A stretch of 9,636 bases of DNA from Erysipelotrichaceae bacterium UBA1783 (GCA_002315205.1 DCGH01000016.1:1565-11200); one strand, 5' to 3'. Shown: positions 1 through 6,579, counted from the stretch's first letter. Notes: a model not told the origin generated them from the sequence alone. Translations and numbers: made by a program.

Positions 1-23
1 TTCTATAGGATAAAAATGGAGTA

Positions 24-130
24 TACACACAATAGTTTAAAGCTGTTACACACTTTCGCTTTTTTCTTACACGCGTTTTACACACGAAAGTTTAAAGGTG
101 TTACACATACACACACTATTTTAAAGAGCC
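24..130. repeat. Degenerate ~30-bp direct repeats (TACACAC-N16-TACACAC)
   Basis: This gene-free stretch lies downstream of rpmE. Two copies, 24-53 and 79-108, share the layout TACACAC, 16 bases centred on AGTTTAAAG, then TACACAC/T. I count 26 of 30 identical bases, and the copies start 55 bp apart. A third, decayed partial copy begins at 108 and keeps TACACAC and TTTAAAG. A further TTACAC sits at 67-72 between the first two copies. The repeats are outside any convincing gene and end at the rpmE terminator. Possible roles are clustered protein-binding sites or a decayed repeat element; no function can be assigned. Confidence 0.6.
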
Positions 131-133
131 AAG

Positions 134-165
134 AAAAAAGCTTCACCATTTGATGAAGCTTTCTT
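134..165 (-). terminator. Rho-independent terminator of rpmE (possibly bidirectional)
   Basis: A hairpin with arms AAAGCTTCA (137-145) and TGAAGCTTT (154-162) encloses an 8-base loop. On the minus strand it is followed by a T-rich tract (reverse complement of 133-139), 12 bases beyond the rpmE stop codon. The plus-strand flank (164-169) is also T-rich, so it could work in both directions. Confidence 0.85.
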
Positions 166-176
166 TTTTCCTTTAA

Positions 177-380
177 TTACTTTAGTCCGTACTTCTTATT
201 GAACTGTTCAATACGTCCTGCAGCAGCCTGGAAACGCTGACGACCTGTGTAGAATGGATGACAATTTGAACATGTATCAACCTTGATTTCCTTCTTTGTT
301 GAATGAGTCATGAACTCAGTTCCGCATGAAGCACAGATAACCTTTGTTTCGTAAACTTTTGGATGTGTCTTTGGTTTCAT
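177..380 (-). CDS. rpmE: 50S ribosomal protein L31, zinc-binding (C+) type
   Basis: A 67-aa protein of the large ribosomal subunit, peripherally bound and usually helping subunit association. The sequence shows the L31 hallmarks: an N-terminal MKPKTHP, a CASC pair near residues 16-19, a [10 protein letters not shown] block near 37-46 and a basic C-terminal tail ending NKKYGLK. The CxxC pairs mark the zinc-containing form that serves as a cellular zinc store in related bacteria, replaced by a C- paralogue under zinc starvation. The frame is open further upstream, to an ATG at 422, but the start chosen here (380) has a strong GGAAGGAG ribosome binding site (complement of 391-398) and gives the normal family length. 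It is a single-gene unit with its own promoter and terminator. Confidence 0.97.
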   Translation of the reverse strand: MKPKTHPKVYETKVICASCGTEFMTHSTKKEIKVDTCSNCHPFYTGRQRFQAAAGRIEQFNKKYGLK

Positions 381-390
381 ATCGATATTT

Positions 391-424
391 CTCCTTCCGC
401 CTTGAATTCTCTGCGAACTCAAAG
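391..424 (-). promoter_or_regulatory. rpmE leader hairpin abutting the Shine-Dalgarno
   Basis: In the predicted rpmE 5' leader the arms CTTTGAGTT (complement of 416-424) and AATTCAAGG (complement of 400-408) can form a 9-bp stem with two G-U pairs and a 7-base loop CGCAGAG. The stem ends one base before the GGAAGGAG ribosome binding site (391-398). Leader RNAs upstream of L31 genes that bind their own product are known in several phyla, including a Firmicutes class. The position fits such an autoregulatory element, but I have not matched a consensus. Confidence 0.5.
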
Positions 425-440
425 TAAGTTGCGCTTATTA

Positions 441-469
441 ATATTAACATACCTTTGGGGTTATTTCAA
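441..469 (-). promoter_or_regulatory. rpmE promoter (SigA-type, extended -10)
   Basis: On the minus strand there is a TTGAAA -35 box (complement of 464-469), a 17-bp spacer and a TAATAT -10 box (complement of 441-446) preceded by TGT, an extended -10. It predicts transcription from about 434 and a ~55-nt leader before rpmE. Confidence 0.7.
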
Positions 470-602
470 TAGGAAGGAATAATAAAAAATGTAGATTTTA
501 TCGGTTGTTTTTCGATTTTGAAAAAAGAGATAAATGAATGAAAAAATTATTTAGATTAAAGGATAAATTAAAATGCTACTACTCAAATTCCCTACCATAT
601 CA

Positions 603-631
603 ATATCACGATAAGAAAAATGTGATATAAT
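603..631 (+). promoter_or_regulatory. Promoter of the sulfite reductase operon with an overlapping inverted repeat
   Basis: A perfect TATAAT at 626-631 is preceded by TGA (TGn extended -10); the -35 region (603-608, ATATCA) is poor at 17-bp spacing. A perfect 7-bp inverted repeat, ATATCAC (603-609) and GTGATAT (622-628) with 12 bases between, covers -35 to -10 exactly. Transcription would start near 638, leaving only ~22 nt of leader, so there is no room for a riboswitch, and the dyad should act as DNA rather than RNA. A poor -35 with an overlapping palindrome suggests control by a dimeric regulator. Confidence 0.7.
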
Positions 632-659
632 AAATTTAAACAAAAAGGGAGAGAATAAT

Positions 660-3224
660 ATGAAAGTCCTAATTATTGGTGGTGTTGCAGCTGGTACTAA
701 GGTTGCAGCAAAAATCAGACGCGAAGACCCTAGCTGTGATGTAACAATTCTTACAAAGAGCAAGGATATTTCTTATGCTGGATGTGGTTTACCATATTTA
801 GTAAGTGGTGTCGTTGGATCACAAGAAGAGCTAATTGTTAATACGCCTGAGAAGTTTACTGGATTGACTTTAGCGAAGGTAATCAACGAATGTGAAGTAA
901 CAGCTGTTGATTTTGTTGGAAAGTCAGTAACTGCAAGGAAGGGTGATGGAGAAATCAAGAAGTCCTACGATAAGCTGGTTATTACCGTAGGAGCTAGTCC
1001 AATCATTCCTAATATGGAAGGCAAGAGCCTGCCTGGTGTATTCTCTATGCGTTCTGTTGCAGATGCTCAGTCAATTAAGAATTATGTAGAAGAAAATCAT
1101 TGCAAGAGTGCCGTTGTTGCTGGTGCAGGATTTATCGGATTAGAAATTGCTGAAAATCTACAGAAGAAGGGCTTAAAGGTTACTGTTGTTGATTTAGCAA
1201 ACCAGATTATGCCAAACGTATTTGATAAGGAAATGGCAGATTTCGCTGCGAAGACCTTAAGAGCAAACGGCTTAAGAATCTTAACTTCAAGTGCAATTGA
1301 TAAGGTTATTGGCGAAGAAAAGGCAGAAGGCATCGTTGCTAATGGTATGACAATTAATGGTGAAGTTGTCGTTATGGCTTTAGGTATCAGACCTAATACC
1401 GCTTTCTTAGCTGATACTGGTTTAGAAATGGACCGTGGTGCCATCGTTGTTGATGAAGCAATGAGAACAAATATTGAAGATGTATATGCTGCAGGTGATT
1501 GCGTTACTGTTAAAAATAGAGTAACTAATAAGCCAACAAGATCTCCAATGGGATCAACAGCTAACATTTCAGGAAGAATCCTGGCTAAGAACATTGCAGG
1601 AGCAGATTTAGCCTATAATGGTGCATTAGGTACAGGTGTTATTAAGCTAATGGATGGCTTCAATGCTGGAAGAACTGGTTTAACAGAAGCAGCTAGTAAG
1701 GATGCAGGCTATAATCCAGTAAGTGTTGTTGCTGTATTAGATGATAAGCCTCATTACATGGGTGATGCTTCAACAATGATCTATAAGGTAATTGCTGATA
1801 AGGATACTGGCAAGCTATTAGGTATGCAGGTATTAGGTGGCGGCGCTGTTGATAAGTTTGTCGATGTTGCTGCTTTAGGTATTTCTGCAGGCATGAAGCT
1901 TTCTGATTATGATGATGTAGATTTCGCATATGCACCACCATTCTCAACAGCTATTAACCCATTTGTTCAGGCAATTTATGTATTAGAAAATAAGATCTCT
2001 GGCGCTATTGAAACAATGACTCCGGTAGAATACTTAAATGGTGCTGCTAAGGCTTACCAGGTAATCGATGTATTACCAGCTCCAACAATTGCTGGTGCTA
2101 AGTGGGTTGATCTAAATAAGGTAACTGGACCAATCGATGGATTAGATAAGGATGCTAAGCTATTGTTATGCTGTGCAAAGGGTAAGAGAGGATACTTATT
2201 ACAGAACAGATTACGTAGCTATGGCTATACAAATACAAAGGTATTAGAGGGTGGTATCACATTCAACAATGTTAAGGTTGAAATTAAGGGTACTATTCCT
2301 GCAGATGAAGTTAAGAGAGTTAAGGGCTTAGGATGCTTACAGGATAAGAGAAATCCTAACAACTTCAACGTTCGTGTTATTACAAGAAATGGAAAGATTA
2401 CTACAGATGAACATAAGGCTATTGCAGAAGCTGCAGAAATTTATGGCTCTGGTGAAGTAACTATGACAACAAGATTAACTCTTGAAATTCAAGGCGTTCC
2501 ATTTGCTAATATTGAACCATTAATCGAATATCTAAATGAACGTGGATTAGAAACTGGTGGTACAGGATCTAAGGTTAGACCAGTTGTTTCATGTAAGGGT
2601 ACTACTTGTCAGTATGGTTTAATTGATACATTTGGTTTATCAGAAAAGCTACATGATGAATTCTATACAAATTGGCATAATGTCATTCTTCCACACAAGT
2701 TCAAGCTAGCAGTTGGTGGTTGTCCAAATAACTGTGTTAAGCCAACATTAAATGACTTAGGTATCATTGGACAGAGAGTACCAGTAATTGATTACGATAA
2801 GTGTCGTGGATGTAAGGTTTGTCAGGTTGAAAAGAATTGTCCTATTAAGGTTGCAACTGTTGTCGATGGAAAGATTACTATTCCTGAAAATGATTGTAAC
2901 CATTGTGGAAGATGTGTTGGCAGATGTCCATTCCATGCTATTGATGAATCAACATATGGATATAGAGTCTACATTGGTGGACGCTGGGGCAAGAGAATTG
3001 CTCATGGTCAGCCATTAAATCGTATCTTTACAAGTGAAGAGGATATTATGGCATTAGTAGAAAAGGCTATTCTATTATTCCGTGATGAAGGAATCACTGG
3101 TGAAAGATTCTCAGATACAATTGAACGTTTAGGCTTCGATTATGTTGAAGACAAGCTACTAAATGGTAAGATTGATAAGGAAGAGGTTCTAAAGAAGAAC
3201 GTTGTTGGTGGCGCGAAGTGCTAA
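660..3224 (+). CDS. CoA-disulfide reductase-like / rhodanese / siroheme sulfite reductase fusion
   Basis: An 854-aa, probably cytosolic three-part redox enzyme. Residues 1-450 are a flavoprotein disulfide reductase of the CoADR/NADH-oxidase family: FAD motif GGVAAG at 7-12, redox Cys42 in YAGCGLPY, NAD(P)H motif GAGFIG at 155-160, second FAD motif AAGDC at 277-281 and the family tail YAPPFS at 424-429. About 457-545 is a rhodanese domain with active loop CAKGKRG (Cys505). About 555-710 is an AsrC-like nitrite/sulfite reductase unit with siroheme/[4Fe-4S] cysteines 645, 650, 688 and 692. Two ferredoxin clusters follow (Cys 715/718/721/727 and 746/749/752/756), then an AsrC-like tail. Likely reaction: NAD(P)H-driven sulfite reduction to sulfide, plus persulfide reduction; nitrite is an alternative substrate. 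NirB has a similar length and flavoprotein-first order but carries a BFD domain where this has rhodanese. The start has a good RBS (AAGGGAG, 646-652). Lysine is almost always AAG, unlike downstream genes. Confidence 0.88.
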   Translation: MKVLIIGGVAAGTKVAAKIRREDPSCDVTILTKSKDISYAGCGLPYLVSGVVGSQEELIVNTPEKFTGLTLAKVINECEVTAVDFVGKSVTARKGDGEIKKSYDKLVITVGASPIIPNMEGKSLPGVFSMRSVADAQSIKNYVEENHCKSAVVAGAGFIGLEIAENLQKKGLKVTVVDLANQIMPNVFDKEMADFAAKTLRANGLRILTSSAIDKVIGEEKAEGIVANGMTINGEVVVMALGIRPNTAFLADTGLEMDRGAIVVDEAMRTNIEDVYAAGDCVTVKNRVTNKPTRSPMGSTANISGRILAKNIAGADLAYNGALGTGVIKLMDGFNAGRTGLTEAASKDAGYNPVSVVAVLDDKPHYMGDASTMIYKVIADKDTGKLLGMQVLGGGAVDKFVDVAALGISAGMKLSDYDDVDFAYAPPFSTAINPFVQAIYVLENKISGAIETMTPVEYLNGAAKAYQVIDVLPAPTIAGAKWVDLNKVTGPIDGLDKDAKLLLCCAKGKRGYLLQNRLRSYGYTNTKVLEGGITFNNVKVEIKGTIPADEVKRVKGLGCLQDKRNPNNFNVRVITRNGKITTDEHKAIAEAAEIYGSGEVTMTTRLTLEIQGVPFANIEPLIEYLNERGLETGGTGSKVRPVVSCKGTTCQYGLIDTFGLSEKLHDEFYTNWHNVILPHKFKLAVGGCPNNCVKPTLNDLGIIGQRVPVIDYDKCRGCKVCQVEKNCPIKVATVVDGKITIPENDCNHCGRCVGRCPFHAIDESTYGYRVYIGGRWGKRIAHGQPLNRIFTSEEDIMALVEKAILLFRDEGITGERFSDTIERLGFDYVEDKLLNGKIDKEEVLKKNVVGGAKC

Positions 3225-3895
3225 AGCACGATGGGATTTTAGTTGGTTGCTTCGGCACCAGAAATCCTCAAGTGTTTAATGAAACCTTCTTAAGAATATA
3301 TCAAAGAATTAGTAATAAGGCTAAAGTAGTTACTGCTTTAGCCTTAACTAATAAAATGATAGCAGATCATCTGAAAATGGATGATTTATCTAAGGCTTCA
3401 AAGAAGCTTGAAGGATGTCAAAAGGTATTGGCGATACCATTATTTATGGCAGATGGTAGTCAATACCAGATTTTTAAAAGATATTGTTTAGAAAATGGCT
3501 ATACTGTTGGTAAGCCTATTTTGGAAGATTATTCAAAGCAGGTTGCTGATTTATTAAATAGCTATTATCCTGAAAAAGAAGATCGTCGTATTATTCTTTT
3601 GGCTCATGGCAATGAGGAATATGATAATCACGAATACAAACAGTTGCACAAATATTTACGTGGCGATTTCACAATCTGCCTTTCTGAAGGTGGAGATGAT
3701 ATTAAACAATGTGTTTCTTCCTGTAAGGAAAAAGAGCTTGAGTTGTTTTGTCTAATGTTTAGTAGTGGGCATCACTTCACTTTTGAAAGAGAAGCTTTTG
3801 AAATGATATGTAAAGCATATGGCAAAGCTTACCAGGCAAATGAAACACCATTAGGTGCTCTAGAGCAATTTGCAAAGATTATTCAAGGTGAATAA
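3218..3895 (+). CDS. CbiK-like sirohydrochlorin-type chelatase
   Basis: A 225-aa protein resembling class II tetrapyrrole chelatases (CbiK family), which insert Co2+ or Fe2+ into sirohydrochlorin without ATP. The N-terminus ILVGCFGTR matches the family's opening strand and loop. A central LLAHGNE supplies His130 and a C-terminal SSGHHF supplies His185/His186, corresponding to the two metal/ring-binding histidines of CbiK. It is shorter than classical CbiK (~260 aa), and the second motif differs from the usual GDHA. No signal peptide is seen, so it should be cytosolic. It starts with GTG overlapping the previous gene's stop by 7 bp, with a GGTGG ribosome binding site inside that gene, which implies translational coupling to the reductase. 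The pairing with a siroheme enzyme favours siroheme synthesis or salvage. Cobalt insertion for B12, or metal removal from an imported porphyrin, remain possible. Confidence 0.72.
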   Translation: MLKHDGILVGCFGTRNPQVFNETFLRIYQRISNKAKVVTALALTNKMIADHLKMDDLSKASKKLEGCQKVLAIPLFMADGSQYQIFKRYCLENGYTVGKPILEDYSKQVADLLNSYYPEKEDRRIILLAHGNEEYDNHEYKQLHKYLRGDFTICLSEGGDDIKQCVSSCKEKELELFCLMFSSGHHFTFEREAFEMICKAYGKAYQANETPLGALEQFAKIIQGE

Positions 3896-3896
3896 A

Positions 3897-4838
3897 ATGA
3901 AAAATATGAAAAAGCTACTTGTTTCAATACTGGTAATACTATTCTGCATTACTGGATGCTCAATAGGTAAAAATGAAGAAAAAAATGAATACTATCGCTT
4001 TACTGATTCTGTTGGCAAGGTAGTTGTATTAGAACAGAAACCACAAAAGGTGGCAATACTGTTCTCATCACTTGCTCAAATCTGGCAATTAGCTGGTGGA
4101 GAGATTAGCATTAGTGTTGGTGATAGCATCACCAGAGGCTTTGCTGGTGATGATACGATTTTGGTGAATGAGACAGCAGGCTTAAAGATTGATTTCGAAG
4201 CATTAGTTGCTGCTCAGCCAGACTTTGTCGTTGTTTCAGCTGATTTATCGGCACAGGTAAAGGCTGCAGAGCTAATGGAGCAATTAGGTATTCCAGTAGC
4301 GCAGATGAGAGATGAGTGCTTTGAGGATTATCTGAATATTTTAAATATTTTTACAGATATTACTGGGAATAAGGATGCTTATCAGCAATATGGTATTCAA
4401 TTACAGAATGATATTGATACTTTACTAAAGGATTTCAAATCTGCAGAGCATAAAGAGGTTAAATACTTATTCATTCGTTCTGGTAGTGGCTTTAGCTCTA
4501 CTAAGGCAAAAACAGCAAAGGACCACTTTGGATGTGTTATGCTTGATGAGCTGGGTGCAACAAATATTGTTGACAGTAACAAGGCGTTAACTGAAAGTAT
4601 TTCAATTGAGTACCTTCTGACAAATCAGCCTGATGTTATTATTATTGCCCCTCAGGGCAACGAAGCAAATTCGAAGGCCTATATTACTGAGCTATTCTCT
4701 TTGGAGGGCTATAGCTCATTAGAAGCAATCAGAAATGGCAATTTCTATTTTGTTTCCAAGGAATTATTTAACTATAAGCCAAATCAAAAGTGGTTAGAGG
4801 CTTATAAAACTTTAATTGATTTATTATATGAAAATTAA
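3897..4838 (+). CDS. ABC transporter substrate-binding lipoprotein (iron-chelate/heme/B12 class)
   Basis: A 313-aa extracytoplasmic binding protein anchored to the membrane. It has a basic start (MKNMKK), a hydrophobic signal segment to about residue 18 and a lipobox ITGC with the lipid-modified cysteine at 21. The mature part has the two-lobed Peripla_BP_2 (FhuD/BtuF/FecB) pattern: an opening RFTDSVGKVV strand pair, a first lobe with an LAQIWQLAG helix and the QPDFVVVSAD strand, a long linking helix around DAYQQYG, and a second lobe ending with QPDVIIIAP and FYFVSKELF. The ATG at 3897 has AAGGTG six bases upstream. An upstream TTG in the same frame (3870) would overlap the chelatase and lacks a ribosome site. 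Only one base separates it from the chelatase stop. The ligand cannot be read from sequence; context suggests a tetrapyrrole or iron chelate. Confidence 0.88.
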   Translation: MKNMKKLLVSILVILFCITGCSIGKNEEKNEYYRFTDSVGKVVVLEQKPQKVAILFSSLAQIWQLAGGEISISVGDSITRGFAGDDTILVNETAGLKIDFEALVAAQPDFVVVSADLSAQVKAAELMEQLGIPVAQMRDECFEDYLNILNIFTDITGNKDAYQQYGIQLQNDIDTLLKDFKSAEHKEVKYLFIRSGSGFSSTKAKTAKDHFGCVMLDELGATNIVDSNKALTESISIEYLLTNQPDVIIIAPQGNEANSKAYITELFSLEGYSSLEAIRNGNFYFVSKELFNYKPNQKWLEAYKTLIDLLYEN

Positions 4839-5790
4839 GAAAACTGATTTGAAGCTACTATTATTAGGATTATTACTGGTTCTTGTCATGCTACTAGGAC
4901 TAGCCTTTGGTAGTGCTCGAATCAGTTTTTCTGATTTAATGAATGAAACATCAAGGCTCATTATTTTGAGATTGAGATTACCAAGAGTTCTTGGTGCTGT
5001 GCTATCAGGTTTTGCCTTATCCATTGCGGGTCTATTATTACAGAAGGCTAATGATAATGATTTATGCTCACCAACGGTTATGGGAACAAATGCTGGTGCT
5101 GGTTTCTTCGTTATGCTGCTACTATGCTTTATGCCAACTGCCTTCTATCTTTTACCCATCGGTGCATTTGCTGGCTCATTAGTTGCTGTAGCGATTGTTT
5201 TAGCTTTATCCAATCGTAGTACAAGACACCAGAATAGTATAAATATCATTTTAGCTGGTGTTGCATTATCTGCTTTATTCAATGGCGGTATTGCGATGCT
5301 ATCACAATTATATCCTGATGCTGTCGGCTCTTATGTTTATTTCTCTACGGGAGGCTTTGTTGGCGTCAGCTTTAAAGATCTGTTATTACCATCTGTTATT
5401 ATTACTGTTTCTTTATTTACCAGTTATATGCTGGCAGATAAGATTGCACTTCTTTGTCTAGGTGATGATTTAGCAAGTAATCTTTCGGTCAATGTAAAAA
5501 AGGTAAGAATTGAGAGCATTGTTCTTGCTTCATTATTAACTGCCAGCTCCGTAAGCTATGCTGGCTTATTGGGATTTGTTGGCTTAATTGTGCCACATAT
5601 GGCAAATCGAATTATCGGCAATAATGTAAAAAAACAAATGATTGGCAGCTGCTTATTGGGCGCTATTTTAGTCATTCTTGCTGATTTGATTGGACGCTGT
5701 GTATTTGCGCCAAGCGAAATCAGTGCTGGTGTGATATTATCCTTTGTTGGCGCACCTTTCTTTATTTATCTGTTAAGGAAGAGCGCGTAG
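4828..5790 (+). CDS. FecCD-family ABC transporter permease
   Basis: A 320-aa polytopic membrane protein forming the channel of a BtuCD-type importer. It is strongly hydrophobic, with about nine to ten membrane segments (first near residues 9-28). Family marks seen are RLPR at 50-53 followed by the glycine-rich second helix and Q72, GTNAGAG at 86-92, the cytoplasmic coupling segment GDDLASNL at 212-219, FVGLIVPHMANR at 250-261 and the closing FVGAPFFIYLLRK at 306-318. The usual NPLA after the second helix reads NDLC here. I chose the ATG at 4828, which overlaps the binding protein gene by 11 bp. A TTG at 4816 would lengthen it by four residues without a better ribosome site. Translational coupling is likely, since no clear Shine-Dalgarno is visible. 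Confidence 0.92.
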   Translation: MKIKKTDLKLLLLGLLLVLVMLLGLAFGSARISFSDLMNETSRLIILRLRLPRVLGAVLSGFALSIAGLLLQKANDNDLCSPTVMGTNAGAGFFVMLLLCFMPTAFYLLPIGAFAGSLVAVAIVLALSNRSTRHQNSINIILAGVALSALFNGGIAMLSQLYPDAVGSYVYFSTGGFVGVSFKDLLLPSVIITVSLFTSYMLADKIALLCLGDDLASNLSVNVKKVRIESIVLASLLTASSVSYAGLLGFVGLIVPHMANRIIGNNVKKQMIGSCLLGAILVILADLIGRCVFAPSEISAGVILSFVGAPFFIYLLRKSA

Positions 5791-5792
5791 CT

Positions 5793-6551
5793 ATGTTAGA
5801 GGTAAAAAACTTATCATTGAAGTTAGGAAGAAAAGAAATTCTTCATCATATTTCTTTTAACGCAAATCCAGGAAGGATTATTGTTCTTTTAGGTAAGAAT
5901 GGTTCAGGAAAAACCACATTATTAAGAGCCTTATCCTCTAATCTGCTGACCAAAAGTGGAGATGTTGCTGTTGATGGGATTGAGTTAAATGAAATAAATA
6001 TCAAGGAATATGTAAAAAAGATTGCTTTCTTACCACAAACATTGAATAAACCTGCAATCAGTATTGAACAGCTGGCTTGTTTTGGAAGATTCCCATATTT
6101 AAAGAATCTAAATGATATGAAGCAAAGCGATAAGGAATATATTGATTCAATACTTTCTAAACTTGATTTATTTAGAATAAAGGATCAGCTGGTATGTCAT
6201 TTATCCAGTGGTCAAAGGCAGCTTGCCTATTTCGCTTTAATGCAGTCAAAGGATTGTCCATATAATCTATTGGATGAGCCAACCAGTAATCTGGATACTG
6301 AGGTTCGTAAAATGGTTTTTGATCAGATTCGAAGGATGAAAGAGGAAGGAAAAACAATCATTATTTCCTTACATGATTTAAATGAGGCAATCGATTTGGC
6401 AGATGAGGTTATTGTTATGGACAAGGGAGAAATTATTTTAAAAGGAGAAACAAATATCTTCCTGTTAAGTGATTTACCTGAGCAGTTATTTGGCTGCCAA
6501 AGACTACAGCTGAAGGATGAATCTGGGAAAGAATATATAATTTTTAAATAA
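5793..6551 (+). CDS. ABC transporter ATP-binding protein (FecE/BtuD-like)
   Basis: A 252-aa nucleotide-binding subunit that powers the adjacent permease. All catalytic motifs are present: Walker A GKNGSGKT (34-41), Q-loop Gln82 in LPQ, signature LSSGQ (137-141), Walker B YNLLDE (157-162), D-loop SNLD (165-168) and switch His194 in SLHD. The signature has serine in the third position instead of the common glycine, which is a tolerated variation. Sequence style (FLPQ, GRFPYL after the Q-loop, LHDLNEAIDLADEVIVMDKGEI) places it with ATPases for siderophore, heme and B12 uptake. It begins two bases after the permease stop, with AAGGAAG further upstream as ribosome site. With the two preceding genes it makes a complete importer: lipoprotein, permease dimer, ATPase dimer. 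Confidence 0.93.
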   Translation: MLEVKNLSLKLGRKEILHHISFNANPGRIIVLLGKNGSGKTTLLRALSSNLLTKSGDVAVDGIELNEINIKEYVKKIAFLPQTLNKPAISIEQLACFGRFPYLKNLNDMKQSDKEYIDSILSKLDLFRIKDQLVCHLSSGQRQLAYFALMQSKDCPYNLLDEPTSNLDTEVRKMVFDQIRRMKEEGKTIIISLHDLNEAIDLADEVIVMDKGEIILKGETNIFLLSDLPEQLFGCQRLQLKDESGKEYIIFK

Positions 6552-6579
6552 AGACTTATCCTATGGAAAGGAAATGAAA

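Noticed and set aside
21..107. Possible DnaA-box cluster (TTATNCACA-like) in the repeats
   Set aside because: The best matches have one mismatch (GTATACACA, TTTTACACA) and others two or more; there is no dnaA/dnaN context, so the likeness follows from the TACACAC repeat.
16..153. 45-codon plus-strand open frame with AGGA before its ATG
   Set aside because: Its codons are made mostly from the TACACAC repeats (threonine/histidine runs), and it ends inside the rpmE terminator loop; there is no protein-like pattern.
538..630. 30-codon plus-strand open frame upstream of the operon
   Set aside because: It runs through the operon's -10 box, has only a weak AAGAGA ribosome site and no recognisable sequence; probably chance in AT-rich DNA.
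423..659. Cobalamin, heme or other riboswitch before the operon
   Set aside because: The predicted transcription start near 638 leaves only about 22 bases of leader, with no structured element.
1097..1594. Long antisense open frame inside the reductase gene
   Set aside because: A shadow of the strongly biased coding strand; it has no ribosome site and overlaps conserved flavoprotein motifs on the plus strand.
660..3224. NirB nitrite reductase as the name for the fusion
   Set aside because: There is no BFD [2Fe-2S] domain, a rhodanese takes its place, and the C-terminus with two ferredoxin clusters is AsrC-like; nitrite as a side substrate is not excluded.
3870..3896. Upstream TTG start for the binding lipoprotein
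   Set aside because: It would add nine residues before the signal peptide, overlap the chelatase gene and lacks a ribosome site; the ATG at 3897 has AAGGTG at good spacing.
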